A stretch of 64,000 nucleotides of DNA from Paenibacillus sp. FSL W8-0426 (GCF_037969725.1 NZ_CP150203.1:822001-886000); one strand, 5' to 3'; positions 35,371 through 45,523 are shown, counted from the first letter of the stretch. The notes: generated by a model not told the origin, from the letters alone. Numbers and translations: made by a program.

Positions 35371-35510
35371 AGACGCATGATGTATGCATTGATGAATGTA
35401 TGGGGTATGCGTGGCAGGAGAATGGAGTAGGCCTAGTCTCGTTCAAGACAGCCGGGAACGGCTAACTAACCTAGGAAGCTTTATTTTGGCGAAAACGACG
35501 TTGCTGCTGC

Positions 35511-35647
35511 TCTAACGAACATCTGCGTCGCTATTCAGGCGGAAATGACTCGAAAACACGGTTGTGAAGCGGAATAACGTGTCTAAAGTTCGTTAGAATA
35601 TCAGAAGACGGTTTTAGGCGTGAATAAGGTGTGTCAGGTTCGTTACA
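35511..35647. repeat. Cluster of GTTCGTTAGA repeats, two direct and one inverted
   Basis: GTTCGTTAGAAT (35588) and GTTCGTTACAAT (35638) are exactly 50 bases apart. Each is preceded by a similar GCG.GAATAA.GTGTC segment. A third copy lies inverted at 35511-35520 (TCTAACGAAC), with a similar GCCTGAATAGCG segment on its complement. This looks like an intergenic repeat family of about 50-base units. Confidence 0.65.
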
Positions 35648-35768
35648 ATTCGAGGACGTGAGATTAGCGTTGGGAATTGCCCTGAGGGTTATCGCTGGAA
35701 TAGTAACGATAGAATCCCTTTGCCTACAAAGGCAGGGTCATATATGGATAGAAAGAAGTGAATGTACG

Positions 35769-37394
35769 TTGTCAAACAGTAACCGCAGCGGTCGTGGAAA
35801 AAGCCGCCGGAATTCGGCTGGCCCGCAAGGTAAAGGAAGCACAGCAGCGTCACGCCAGCCGCAGAAAACATCTCGTCAGACTACACGCCAGCAAACGAAG
35901 GAGGTGCGGCCACAAGGCGCATCTCTTTCTGCCGTTCGTCCGAAGGGGGGCGCGCGGAGCGCTCCGATCGAAGGGCTGCCTGTGAGCAAAAATGAAGAGA
36001 CCGTCATTGACATCATCGGCATGAACCATGACGGCGAAGGCGTAGGCCACGCGAACGGGTACACGCTTTTCGTGCAAGGTGCGCTTCCGGGCGAAACCGT
36101 GCGCGTGAAGGTGCTCAAAACCAAAAAGCAGTATGGCTACGCCAAACTGCTGGAGATCGTGAAAGCCAGCGCGGATCGCATCGCCGCCCCGTGCCCGATC
36201 TACGATCAATGCGGAGGCTGCCAGCTTCAGCATATGAGCTATGCCGGCCAGCTGGCATGGAAGCGCCAGCTCGTCATCGACAATTTGCAGCGGATCGGCA
36301 AGCTGGACGTGCTCGTTGAGGGGGATGGCGCTGACAATGAGAGTGCAAGCGGGACAGGCATTCGCGTGCTGCCTACGCTCGGCATGGAGGATCCTTGGCG
36401 TTACCGCAACAAGGCACAGGTGCCCATGGGTGCGGTGGAAGGCGGCCTGGTGGGCGGTTTCTATGCCCGTGGTAGCCACCGCATCATTGATATGGAAGCG
36501 TGCCTGATCCAGCATGAGCACAACGACGAAGTGGTTGCCAAGGTGAAGGAAATCGGCAGCCATCTCGGCATCAGTGCATACAACGAGGAGACAGGCCGCG
36601 GGCTGCTGCGTCATGTCGTGGTCAAAAAGGCATTCCGCACAGGCGAGATGATGCTGGTGCTGGTCACCAACGGACGCGACATCCCGCATCGGGACGAATG
36701 GATCGGCAGCATTCGCGAAGCTTTGCCGCAAGTCGCGAGCATTTGCCAGAACATCAACAAAAAACAGACCAACGTCATCTTCGGCGACGAAACCCGCGTC
36801 CTGTGGGGCCGTGACGTGATCTATGATTATATCGGCGACGTGCAGTTCGCCATTTCCGCACGCTCGTTCTACCAAGTCAACCCGGTGCAGACCGAAGTGC
36901 TCTACGGCAAAACGGTAGAATATGCCGAGTTGACCGGCAAAGAGACCGTCATTGACGCGTACTGCGGCATCGGTACGATCTCCCTGTTCCTGGCGCAGCA
37001 TGCGGATCAGGTATACGGGGTCGAGATTGTTCCCGAAGCCATCGAGGATGCCCGCAGTAATGCCCGCCTGAACGACATGCGCAACGTTACCTTCGAGGTC
37101 GGCGCTTCCGAGGACGTCATTCCGCGCTGGAAAGAGCAGGGCATCGAAGCCGACGTGATCGTCGTCGACCCGCCGCGCAAAGGCTGCGATCCGCGCCTGC
37201 TGGAGACGATCCTGGAGATGAAGCCGGAACGCGTGGTGTATGTGAGCTGTAATCCGAGCACCTTGGCACGCGACTTGCGCGTACTGGAGGACGGCGGGTA
37301 TCGGACGCTTGAGGTGCAGCCGGTGGATATGTTCCCGCATACGGTTCATGTGGAGAGTGTAGCGGTGTTGGTATGGAATGAAACAGAGCACTAG
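35769..37394 (+). CDS. 23S rRNA (uracil) C5-methyltransferase RlmCD-like
   Basis: 541 residues from TTG 35769. The basic, Ser/Arg/Gln-rich N-terminal extension (about 1-75) is unusual; the TRAM and catalytic parts follow. The [4Fe-4S] site [14 protein letters not shown] lies near residue 145. SAM-binding [14 protein letters not shown] and catalytic [14 protein letters not shown] (nucleophile Cys) are conserved. It methylates U747 and/or U1939 of 23S rRNA. The start is uncertain: the RBS is weak, and internal GTG codons could give a protein without the basic extension. Translated downstream of the repeat region. Confidence 0.88.
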   Translation: MSNSNRSGRGKSRRNSAGPQGKGSTAASRQPQKTSRQTTRQQTKEVRPQGASLSAVRPKGGARSAPIEGLPVSKNEETVIDIIGMNHDGEGVGHANGYTLFVQGALPGETVRVKVLKTKKQYGYAKLLEIVKASADRIAAPCPIYDQCGGCQLQHMSYAGQLAWKRQLVIDNLQRIGKLDVLVEGDGADNESASGTGIRVLPTLGMEDPWRYRNKAQVPMGAVEGGLVGGFYARGSHRIIDMEACLIQHEHNDEVVAKVKEIGSHLGISAYNEETGRGLLRHVVVKKAFRTGEMMLVLVTNGRDIPHRDEWIGSIREALPQVASICQNINKKQTNVIFGDETRVLWGRDVIYDYIGDVQFAISARSFYQVNPVQTEVLYGKTVEYAELTGKETVIDAYCGIGTISLFLAQHADQVYGVEIVPEAIEDARSNARLNDMRNVTFEVGASEDVIPRWKEQGIEADVIVVDPPRKGCDPRLLETILEMKPERVVYVSCNPSTLARDLRVLEDGGYRTLEVQPVDMFPHTVHVESVAVLVWNETEH

Positions 37395-37451
37395 AAAGAG
37401 AGCAATGTGCGAAAGGCTCTATGCCAGAAGACCGACGCATTAAAAGAAATG

Positions 37452-37488
37452 AAAGACGCTGGGTAAATTCCTTCCCAGCGTCTTTTTT
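37452..37488 (+). terminator. Terminator of rlmCD
   Basis: AAAGACGCTGGG/CCCAGCGTCTTT stem with a ten-base loop, ending TTT. Confidence 0.92.
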
Positions 37489-37694
37489 GTCAGTTTGCTT
37501 CCTATGCACGGCAAAAAGATTCACGAATTTATCTCCCGCAGCCTGATCTGCGGAACGAAGAGCATCGTCTCGTACCCGTATCAAACTTTGTATAATTCTG
37601 AAATAATCTAGGATTCACCTTTAATTTGGAGTAAGATTTCTCTTTCATGAAGTGGTATTATCTGGGGAGAAAGGAGGCTGGTTACAGTAAATTA

Positions 37695-37709
37695 TGTAAG
37701 CGCTTTACA
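37695..37709 (+). promoter_or_regulatory. cre-like palindrome before the xylanase gene
   Basis: TGTAAGCGCTTTACA is a near-perfect palindrome. It matches the first 12 of 14 positions of the CcpA cre consensus TGWAANCGNTNWCA and differs from the ideal TGTAAGCGCTTACA by one inserted T. It lies about 40 bases before the start codon, where it could block transcription of a polysaccharide-degrading gene. Confidence 0.6.
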
Positions 37710-37747
37710 TGGTTTTTGAAAAATTTCATGTGGGGGGAATGCTTCGA

Positions 37748-40700
37748 ATGAGGAAATCATTTAAGCGGGTCGTTTCCGGGTTGCTTGCAGCGGCTCTGCT
37801 TCTTCCAGGCGGCTTGGTTGCTCCGACAATCAGTGCAGCTGATCCAGTGGAATCTAATTCACAAATCGTTTACCAGGAAACGTTCCAGAATGGTCAAGGC
37901 AAGGCAGCTCAATCAGGCGGTGCCCAGCTGAGCGCTGTAACTGGCAAGCCGTTTGCCGGAAATGATGATGGAGCTGCTTTAAAAGTGAATAATCGATCCA
38001 ATAACTGGGACGGCGTGGACCTCGCATTCAGTGACCTTGGTTTGGTGGTTGACAAACAGTATACTGTAACCGCTTCCGTTTATGTTGACGAAGATTCTGA
38101 CGCACCTGCAGCCGGGAAAGCCGTCCTTGAAATTGTAACCAACAAGGGTGTCGCTGGCTCAGAGGCATACAATGGAATCAGCTCTTCAGATTTTAAAGCA
38201 GGAGAAGGTGTTTTACTGTCTGCAGATCTCTCCGTTACCAGTGTGGTCAATACAGCTCTGCGAATCAAGTCTGATGAAGCTGGGAAGGAGGTCCCCTTCT
38301 ATATCGGGGATATCACGATCACCCAAGTAGCAACACCTGTCCAACCTGCTGTGATCCTGAACCAAAGCTTTGAAGATGGAAATACCGGAGGCTGGGGCAA
38401 GCTGGGCTGGGGATCGAGCGGGGATACTGCGGTCGTTGACGGCGTAGCCTCCGAAGGTACGAAATCTCTGAAGTTCTTCAACCGGGCTGATGAGAAGGCC
38501 GTTCCTGCTCTCGTACTTACTGGCAAGATGAAATCCGACCGTAAGTATGATATTTCCCTCAAGGTCAGACTCGATTCAGGTGAAGGCGAATTCCATCTGG
38601 CTTCCAAGATGGATTCTGAAATATTGCCCGATGATCAGAAGTATCCTTGGCTTATAGGGAATAAGCTTGTAACCGCTTCCGACTGGACTTTATTTGAAAC
38701 CAAAGGCTACGAAGTCCCTTCTAGAACGAATGAGTTCATCATCTATGTTGAACCATCGGGCAATGCTTTAACCTCGGATATTTACATTGATGAAGTCATC
38801 ATCACCGATGTGACCCCTGGTCAAACCGCACCAGAGATTGTGGATAAAACGGGCATCTCTGCAGACTTTGAGAATGGTCTGGATGGATTCAAAGCACGGA
38901 ACGGCCGTGAAACGGTAGTCCTTTCCCAAGACGATAATCATACACCTGACGGCAAGCAAAGCTTGCTTGTGACGACTACGGCGCAATATGATGCAGCCTT
39001 GGTTGGTGCTGCCGGTAAAATGGCAAAGAATCACGAATACGAGCTGTCTGCATGGGTGAAAATGGCGTCTGGCCAAGCACCTACAACACTTCGTATCAGT
39101 GTTCAATATGCGGACAGCGGCTTTGCAAACGTTTCACAGAATGCAACCGTTACAGATCAAGAATGGGTACGCCTAACAGGCAAGTATACGCTCACCACTA
39201 CTCCAAGCGTACTCAACGCTTATATTGAAACGGCAAACAATGACGGGGGCAGCCGTACCTTTTTCTTAGATGACTTTACTCTAAAATATTTAGGACCTGT
39301 AGCAGTCGCGCCTCCGATTCAAGAAAATCTTCCTAATCTTAAGGATGTTTACAAGGATGATTTCCTGATCGGCAACATTGTTAATCCGTCCACCTTTGAC
39401 GAGACAAGGCTTAAGCTTCTGAAGAAGCATCACAATGTCGTTACGTTTGAGAATGATATGAAGCCTGATTATGCCTATGGCAAGGACAGAGAATTTGATT
39501 TCACCGCAGAAGATGCCCTTGTCCAAAAAGTAAAAGATGCAGGCCTTGACCTACACGGCCACGTGCTCGTCTGGCATGCGCAGTCACCTACATGGCTTCA
39601 TACCGCAGCTAACGGCGAACCATTGAGCCGTGATGAAGCTCTGGCCAATCTAAGAACGCATGTTAAAACGGTCGTTGAGCACTTTGGTGACCAAGTCATT
39701 TCCTGGGACGTTGTCAACGAAGCCATGAACGATAACCCGCCTAATCCGGAAGACTGGAAAAATGCATTGCGTAATTCCGGCTGGCTGCAAGCCATCGGCC
39801 CCGACTTTATTGAGGAGGCATTCCTCGCGGCAAAAGAAGTCATTGATGAGAACGGCTGGGATATCAAGCTTTACTACAACGACTACAACGATGACAACCA
39901 GAATAAATCTACGGCCATCTACAGCATGGTGAAAGAGATCAATGAGAAGTACGCCGCCAATCACCCTGGCGAGAAACTGATTGACGGCATCGGCATGCAA
40001 GCCCACTATAATCTGGGCACCAGATTGGACAATGTCAAGATGTCGCTGGAGCGTTTCATTTCCTTGGGCGTAGAAGTCAGCGTGACCGAATTGGACATCA
40101 TGGCAGGCACCAACTCTGCAATCACTGAAAAAGAAGCGAAACAGCAGGCATACTTGTATGCCCAATTGATGGATCTCTATAAGAAAAACAGCGAGCATAT
40201 TCCGCGTGTCACCTTCTGGGGGTTAAATGACGGCACCAGCTGGAGAGCCGAGCAGAACCCGACCTTGTTCGATAAGAGTTTTCAAGCCAAAGAGGCGTTC
40301 TACGGGGTCGTTGATCCGGAGAAGTACCTGACGGAAAATCCACCTGAAGAGCTTGAATACAAGAAATCAACCGCTCACTATGGGACACCGGCTATCGATG
40401 GCTCCGTAGACAGCATATGGAGCAACGCTCCTGAATTGAAACTGGATACGAAGCAAATGGCATGGTCCGGTGCGACGGGAACAGCAAAAGTACTCTGGGA
40501 TGACGACAATCTGTATGTGCTCGTTCAAGTCAGAGACGATCAACTGAACAAGACCAACCCGAATGCATGGGAGCAGGATTCCGTCGAAGTTTTCGTTGAT
40601 GAAAATAACGGAAAAACGTCCAGCTTCCAAGACGATGATGGACAATACAGAGTGAATTTTGAGAACGTCGCATCCTTTAATCCCGCGGAAATCGCAGCAG

Positions 40701-42196
40701 GTTTCGAATCCAAAGTCGCTGTTGCCGGTACCAACTACACCGTTGAAATGAAGATTCCATTCAAAAAGGTTAAACCTGCGAACAATGCCAAAATTGGCTT
40801 TGATGCGCAGATTAATGATGCCAAAGACGGCAGCAGAATCAGCGTGAACGCATGGAACGATGCATCCGGTCAAGGCTACCAGGATACTTCCGTATTCGGT
40901 GAATTGACGCTGACTGGCAAACCTTCTTCCGGCGGCAGCAACGGTGGAGGCAACAACGGTGGAGGTAACCATGGTGGTAGTGGCGGATCGAGCTCAGGGA
41001 CTACTCCGCAGCCCCAGCCTCAACCACAGCTGCCAGGGAACGATTCGGTGGTTGTACCGGTAATTAAAGTCGAAAATGAAACAGCCACAGCAACCATTTC
41101 GAGCGAGAGCCTGAATAAAGCCATTGAAAAAGCTTCTCCAGGTGAAAATGGCAAGAAACAGGTTGCCATCGAAGTGCCGAAGCAAGCAAATGCACAATCC
41201 TATGTTGTGCAATTCCCGACTTCAAACCTGCAAAGCAACAATAATGTTGAGTTTGTGCTTAAGACGGACCATGCAACACTTCAAATTCCGTCCAACATGC
41301 TTTCTAATATCACGGAACAAGCAGGCCAAGTCTCTATTCAGATTAACAAAATCTCGGCAGATCGCTTGAGTGCAGATGTTCGCGCTAAAGTGGGCAGCCG
41401 TCCGGTGATCGATCTAAGCGTAAAAGCCGGGGACCGTGTTCTGGCCTGGAACAATCCTGCGGCCCCTGTAACGGTATCCGTACCGTACACACCAGCTGCG
41501 CAGGAGCTTGTCAATACAGATCAAATCGTGATTCTACGCATTGATAATCAAGGACAGGCAACAGCGATACCAAACGGACGCTATGATGCTAAGTCCGGCT
41601 CGGTTGTGTTCAAAACAACTGAATTTAGCACCTATGGGGTGGCATACGTAACCAAGTCTTTTGCCGATGTGCAACATGTCCTCTGGGCAAAACAAGCAGT
41701 CGAAGCGATGGCTGCGCGCGATATTATTAAAGGCGTTTCCGATGACAGCTTTGCTCCTGCGGCTTCCATCACAAGAGCAGACTTTATCACCTTGCTTGTT
41801 CGAGCGCTTGAATTGAAGGGCTCGGACACGAACACGGCAGCTTTCAGCGATGTACAGCCAAACGCGTACTATGCACAGGCCGTGGCTATTGCCAAAGAAT
41901 TGGGTATCGCATCCGGATTCGCAGATAATACATTCAAACCAGGCAGCAGCATTTCCCGTCAAGATATGATGGTTCTGACGGCGAAAGCCCTGAAAGCAGC
42001 TGGTAAGCAAACTGTCGGCAACGGAAATCTGGTTCCTTATTCCGATGCTGCAAGCATTTCCACTTACGCTGTAGATAGTGTAACATCCCTCGTAGGAAGC
42101 GAAATCGTCAACGGCAAAGATGGCAAAATTGCACCAGCCGAACCATTGACCCGCGCTGAAGCAGCGATGATTCTCTACCGGATCTGGAAAATGTAA
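37748..42196 (+). CDS. Cell-wall-anchored multimodular endo-1,4-beta-xylanase (CBM22-GH10-CBM9-SLH)
   Basis: 1482 residues, secreted. Order: signal peptide (1-33); three CBM22/CBM4_9-like modules (about 40-180, 195-350, 365-520); GH10 catalytic domain (about 535-890); CBM9 module (about 895-1075); Gly- and Pro-rich linkers; a beta domain of unknown function (about 1115-1290); and three SLH repeats (about 1300-1482). The catalytic acid/base is Glu658 in WDVVNEAMND and the nucleophile Glu781 in VTELDIM. The protein binds xylan at the cell surface through the S-layer-type anchor. ATG 37748 is about ten bases after GGGGGG. A cre-like site lies upstream. Confidence 0.96.
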   Translation: MRKSFKRVVSGLLAAALLLPGGLVAPTISAADPVESNSQIVYQETFQNGQGKAAQSGGAQLSAVTGKPFAGNDDGAALKVNNRSNNWDGVDLAFSDLGLVVDKQYTVTASVYVDEDSDAPAAGKAVLEIVTNKGVAGSEAYNGISSSDFKAGEGVLLSADLSVTSVVNTALRIKSDEAGKEVPFYIGDITITQVATPVQPAVILNQSFEDGNTGGWGKLGWGSSGDTAVVDGVASEGTKSLKFFNRADEKAVPALVLTGKMKSDRKYDISLKVRLDSGEGEFHLASKMDSEILPDDQKYPWLIGNKLVTASDWTLFETKGYEVPSRTNEFIIYVEPSGNALTSDIYIDEVIITDVTPGQTAPEIVDKTGISADFENGLDGFKARNGRETVVLSQDDNHTPDGKQSLLVTTTAQYDAALVGAAGKMAKNHEYELSAWVKMASGQAPTTLRISVQYADSGFANVSQNATVTDQEWVRLTGKYTLTTTPSVLNAYIETANNDGGSRTFFLDDFTLKYLGPVAVAPPIQENLPNLKDVYKDDFLIGNIVNPSTFDETRLKLLKKHHNVVTFENDMKPDYAYGKDREFDFTAEDALVQKVKDAGLDLHGHVLVWHAQSPTWLHTAANGEPLSRDEALANLRTHVKTVVEHFGDQVISWDVVNEAMNDNPPNPEDWKNALRNSGWLQAIGPDFIEEAFLAAKEVIDENGWDIKLYYNDYNDDNQNKSTAIYSMVKEINEKYAANHPGEKLIDGIGMQAHYNLGTRLDNVKMSLERFISLGVEVSVTELDIMAGTNSAITEKEAKQQAYLYAQLMDLYKKNSEHIPRVTFWGLNDGTSWRAEQNPTLFDKSFQAKEAFYGVVDPEKYLTENPPEELEYKKSTAHYGTPAIDGSVDSIWSNAPELKLDTKQMAWSGATGTAKVLWDDDNLYVLVQVRDDQLNKTNPNAWEQDSVEVFVDENNGKTSSFQDDDGQYRVNFENVASFNPAEIAAGFESKVAVAGTNYTVEMKIPFKKVKPANNAKIGFDAQINDAKDGSRISVNAWNDASGQGYQDTSVFGELTLTGKPSSGGSNGGGNNGGGNHGGSGGSSSGTTPQPQPQPQLPGNDSVVVPVIKVENETATATISSESLNKAIEKASPGENGKKQVAIEVPKQANAQSYVVQFPTSNLQSNNNVEFVLKTDHATLQIPSNMLSNITEQAGQVSIQINKISADRLSADVRAKVGSRPVIDLSVKAGDRVLAWNNPAAPVTVSVPYTPAAQELVNTDQIVILRIDNQGQATAIPNGRYDAKSGSVVFKTTEFSTYGVAYVTKSFADVQHVLWAKQAVEAMAARDIIKGVSDDSFAPAASITRADFITLLVRALELKGSDTNTAAFSDVQPNAYYAQAVAIAKELGIASGFADNTFKPGSSISRQDMMVLTAKALKAAGKQTVGNGNLVPYSDAASISTYAVDSVTSLVGSEIVNGKDGKIAPAEPLTRAEAAMILYRIWKM

Positions 42197-42231
42197 GTGA
42201 TTTTAAAGGATATCTCGAAAAATTAGGCAAC

Positions 42232-42402
42232 TCATTGAAGCTGCTGTCTGTACTTTACAGGCGGCAGCTTTTTCAAATTCCATTGCCCTCGATCATGATT
42301 GTAGTATAGATCGCTAACCAACCGCTTCCATTTGCAGGTTTGGATCATACGATGAATGAGTTCAAATTTCAGCTTTACTGAAACTTTGGTAACTTTCGAT
42401 TT
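42232..42402 (-). pseudogene. 3' remnant of an IS3-type transposase (OrfB)
   Basis: On the minus strand a 56-codon frame without a start ends in YYNHDRGQWNLKKLPPVKYR followed by QQLQ and a stop. This resembles the C-terminus of IS3-family OrfB integrases (YYNN.R.QW.LKKMTPVEYR). Stop codons and frame disruption lie just upstream, and the rest of the element is missing, so it is a decayed fragment. It lies between the xylanase and a palindromic repeat, a sign of past insertion. Confidence 0.72.
42238..42273 (+). terminator. Terminator-like hairpin after the xylanase gene
   Basis: AAGCTGCTGTCTGTA pairs with TACAGGCGGCAGCTT (two mismatches) and is followed by TTTT. It coincides with the 3' end of a transposase remnant on the other strand, so it may derive from an IS end. 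Confidence 0.6.
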
Positions 42403-42476
42403 TTTGCTTCATCCATTTCATGAATTTGCAAATACTCGATTCTATGCCAATATGGGGCGAACTGAATCCCGAGAGC

Positions 42477-42707
42477 CTATATAAACCGCACTAATCATTC
42501 ACACTAGAGCACTGCGAGTGCAGTACCATCTTCCGATGGCTGTTATCCCCAGATTTTTTGGATTCCCCTTTTCTAAGGGGAAAATCCGGTGAACAGCCTA
42601 TGCTTCCGATGCAGCTTTCTTTCAGAAAGCTTTTAGCGCACGCTTTGCTTCTCCAGATTGGTTCTACCTCTCCGTTAACGTGTGTTTGTTTTTTGTGGTT
42701 TATATAG
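42477..42707 (-). repeat. Palindromic dispersed element, copy 3 (subfamily B, 231 bp, inverted)
   Basis: Ends CTATATAAACCGCA (42477-42490) and TGTGGTTTATATAG (42694-42707) pair at 13 of 14 positions. Internally it carries, in opposite orientation to copy 1, the same ATCTGGGGATAACAG, CATCGGAAGATGG and TAACGGAGAGG blocks, the AGCTTTCT/AGAAAGCT hairpin and the CCCCTT/AAGGGG hairpin. It has exactly the length of copy 1, although the terminal sequences differ. It lies between the IS3 remnant and cysD. Confidence 0.88.
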
Positions 42708-42900
42708 AAACCGACTCAAAATCATTCGTTTACGCGCTTTTATTTAGGAGGGAGCCGCTACTCGATGCGGAATATCGTTGATCCAATACATAAACATCAT
42801 AAATTTTACTTTTTTCCACTTTGCAATAAAGATGGAATCTGATAGGATAAGGTTATAAATACGATGGTTTTAGTAAGGATTAAAAGGAGGCCGCCTTGCC

Positions 42901-43800
42901 ATGCAAGAACTAACACATCTGGATCAACTTGAGGCTGAAGCGATATACATTATCAGAGAAGTAGCAGCGGAGTGCGAGAAACCGGTCATGTTGTACTCCA
43001 TCGGCAAGGACAGCTCGGTCATGCTGCACTTGGCCCTCAAGGCTTTCTACCCCGAGAAGCCGCCGTTCCCGTTCATGCATATCGATACAACCTGGAAGTT
43101 TAAGGAGATGATCGAGTTCCGCGACCGAAAGGCGAAGGAGTTCGGTATCGAGATGATCGTGCACTCTAATGAAGAGGCTATTCAACAAGGAATCAACCCC
43201 TTCGACCATGGTTCCGCATATACCGACATTATGAAAACCCAAGCCCTGAAGCAGGGATTGGACAAATACGGATTCACGGTTGCGTTCGGCGGGGGAAGAC
43301 GTGATGAGGAGAAGTCGCGTGCCAAGGAGCGGATTTTCTCGTTCCGGAACAAGAACCACTCGTGGGACCCGAAGAACCAACGTCCGGAGATGTGGAAGCT
43401 GTTCAACACGCGAATCAACAAGGGAGAGAGCATTCGAGTCTTTCCGCTGTCCAACTGGACCGAGAAGGATATCTGGCAATACATTCGTCGGGAGAACATC
43501 GATATCGTTCCGCTTTACTCCGCGGACGTAAGACCGATCGTTAATCGTGACGGGCATATCATCATGGTGGATGACGAGCGGATGAAGCTTGAGCCTGGCG
43601 AGAAGGTAGAGATGAAGAAGATTCGCTTCCGCACGTTAGGTTGCTACCCGCTCACGGGCGGAGTCGAGTCCGATGCCGTTACGCTGGACGAGATCATTGA
43701 GGAGACATTGGGTGCGGTATCTTCCGAACGGACCAGTCGGGTTATCGACCAAGAAGCGGCGGGAAGCATGGAACGACGCAAACGGGAGGGCTATTTCTAA
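42901..43800 (+). CDS. cysD: Sulfate adenylyltransferase subunit CysD
   Basis: 299 residues of the PAPS-reductase/ATP pyrophosphatase fold. The PP-loop [17 protein letters not shown] lies at residues 33-49, followed by [15 protein letters not shown] [10 protein letters not shown], and the C-terminus ends RRKREGYF as usual for CysD. With CysN it activates sulfate to APS. It has an excellent AAAAGGAGG site and is followed by cysN after one base. The 190 bases upstream are AT-rich with no other feature. Confidence 0.95.
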   Translation: MQELTHLDQLEAEAIYIIREVAAECEKPVMLYSIGKDSSVMLHLALKAFYPEKPPFPFMHIDTTWKFKEMIEFRDRKAKEFGIEMIVHSNEEAIQQGINPFDHGSAYTDIMKTQALKQGLDKYGFTVAFGGGRRDEEKSRAKERIFSFRNKNHSWDPKNQRPEMWKLFNTRINKGESIRVFPLSNWTEKDIWQYIRRENIDIVPLYSADVRPIVNRDGHIIMVDDERMKLEPGEKVEMKKIRFRTLGCYPLTGGVESDAVTLDEIIEETLGAVSSERTSRVIDQEAAGSMERRKREGYF

Positions 43801-43801
43801 C

Positions 43802-45475
43802 ATGAAGAGTCTACTTAAATTCATTACCTGCGGAAGTGTGGATGACGGCAAGTCCACGCTGATCGGACATATGCTCTATGACGCCAAGCTGCTGTTCGCC
43901 GATCAAGAACGCGCGCTTGAGCTCGATAGCCGACTGGGAAGCCGAGGCGGCAAGATCGACTACTCGTTGCTCCTCGACGGCTTGCTGGCTGAACGCGAAC
44001 AAGGGATTACGATCGACGTGGCTTATCGTTATTTTACGACGTCTCATCGTTCCTTCATCGTGGCGGACACGCCGGGACACGAAGAGTATACGCGCAACAT
44101 GGCTGTAGGCGCTTCCTTTGCCGATCTAGCCATCATTCTGGTGGACGCTACCAAAGGCATCATTACCCAGACCAAACGCCATGCCCGGATCTGCGCCCTG
44201 ATGGGGATCAAGCACCTCGTATTGGCTGTGAACAAGATGGATCTGGTCGGCTTCGACCAGAGGACGTTCGAGGCGATCAAGGAAGAGTTCATCCAAACGA
44301 CGGCTGAATTGCAAATCAAGAGCATTCAGGTCATTCCCGTGTCCGCTACGGAAGGGGACAATATCACAACCAAGTCGCCGAATGCCCCTTGGTACGAAGG
44401 GTTAGCTTTACTGCCGTATTTGGAAAATATAGATATTCATACTGCCGATGATGCGAAGCCTTTCATGATGCCGGTTCAGCGTGTAAGCAGACCGGACCAT
44501 ACGTTCCGTGGGTTCCAGGGCCAGATCGAGGCTGGTAAGATTTCGGTCGGAGACGAACTCATGACTCTGCCAAGTCGGGAGAAAGCAAAGGTTAAACGGA
44601 TTTTGGTGACGGACCAAGATCGGGATTCGGCTTATGCCGGCCAACCGGTTACGATACAACTGGACCGCGAAGTCGATGTCTCGCGGGGCTGCGTGCTCAC
44701 GATGGACAATCAAGTCCAAGAAGCGGAAAGCTTCGTATCTACGATCCTGTGGATGGACGATTCCGTCCTGACTCCGGGCAAGCATTATTGGGTAAAGGTC
44801 GGAACGAAGACTCTTCCGGGCACTGTAACGGCGATTACCCATAAGATTGACATTAACACGGGCCATACCGTTCCGGCGGATCAAATTGTTAAGAACGAAT
44901 TGGCCAAGTGTGAATTCACGCTGTCGGATCGCATCGTCTTCGATTCCTTCGAACACAATAAGAGCATCGGAGGTTTTATCCTTATCGATCGTGTCACCAA
45001 CATGACGTCGGCTTGCGGAGTCATCGATGAAGCGTTGAAGGGAGACAGCCGATTTGCCACACCGGATACGGGGATCACGAGAGAGGTTCGCGCCCAGCAA
45101 AAAGGACAATCTCCGCTCACCGTCTGGTTTACTGGCTCGGATACGGCAGCTCTCGCCAAGGAAGTGGAGAAGCGACTAATGTCATCCGGTCACCATACGA
45201 TGCTGCTTGAGAGCGTCGGGGGAGAATCGTTCCGCCGCACGGCGGAGGTGGCAAAGGTGTTGAACGACGCCGGCCTAATCACACTGGTATCCCATGATTC
45301 TATCAGTGCGGGCGAACTTGAGACAGCTCGAGAGATCATCGGGGGCAAAGGATTTATCGAAGTTAACGCGGACGAGATCGGCGGAACGTCCACCCAGGAT
45401 GCCGCGAAATCCGTAGTTAAACGAGTCGTGAAATCCGTTATCGCTCACAGTCCTTCGGATAGCTACGACATTTAA
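43802..45475 (+). CDS. cysN: CysN GTPase subunit of sulfate adenylyltransferase with degenerate APS-kinase tail
   Basis: 557 residues. Translation-factor GTPase: GSVDDGKSTLIG (P-loop, residues 11-22), DTPGHEEYTRNM and NKMDL. Beta-barrel domains continue to about 425. The last about 130 residues resemble CysC: QKGQSPLTVWFTGSDTAALA where APS kinases have WFTGLSGSGKS, followed by RRTAEVAKVLNDAGLI. The P-loop Gly-Lys-Ser is missing, so kinase activity is not expected. It drives APS formation together with CysD. No APS kinase or reductase gene is nearby. Confidence 0.93.
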   Translation: MKSLLKFITCGSVDDGKSTLIGHMLYDAKLLFADQERALELDSRLGSRGGKIDYSLLLDGLLAEREQGITIDVAYRYFTTSHRSFIVADTPGHEEYTRNMAVGASFADLAIILVDATKGIITQTKRHARICALMGIKHLVLAVNKMDLVGFDQRTFEAIKEEFIQTTAELQIKSIQVIPVSATEGDNITTKSPNAPWYEGLALLPYLENIDIHTADDAKPFMMPVQRVSRPDHTFRGFQGQIEAGKISVGDELMTLPSREKAKVKRILVTDQDRDSAYAGQPVTIQLDREVDVSRGCVLTMDNQVQEAESFVSTILWMDDSVLTPGKHYWVKVGTKTLPGTVTAITHKIDINTGHTVPADQIVKNELAKCEFTLSDRIVFDSFEHNKSIGGFILIDRVTNMTSACGVIDEALKGDSRFATPDTGITREVRAQQKGQSPLTVWFTGSDTAALAKEVEKRLMSSGHHTMLLESVGGESFRRTAEVAKVLNDAGLITLVSHDSISAGELETAREIIGGKGFIEVNADEIGGTSTQDAAKSVVKRVVKSVIAHSPSDSYDI

Positions 45476-45491
45476 TAAGCATGTCAGATAC

Positions 45492-45523
45492 AGCGGTTGC
45501 CGATCAGGCAGCCGCTTGTTTGT
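45492..45523 (+). terminator. Terminator of cysDN
   Basis: AGCGGTTGCC/GGCAGCCGCT stem (one wobble pair) with a five-base loop, followed by TGTTTGTTT. Confidence 0.75.

Larger units (their letters stand above)
34968..35768. other. 800-base repeat-rich intergenic region between dgkB and rlmCD
   Basis: No gene is supported. The plus strand at 35060-35220 is G-rich. Two direct repeats GCGTGAG...CGCATGAAGTRCGTGTGA lie at 35310-35336 and 35342-35370, in a TG-rich low-complexity stretch up to 35420. A GTTCGTTAGA-type repeat group follows at 35511-35647. An imperfect hairpin around CTACAAAGGCAGGG lies near 35735. Open frames here are short, and their composition differs from the genes. Confidence 0.6.
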
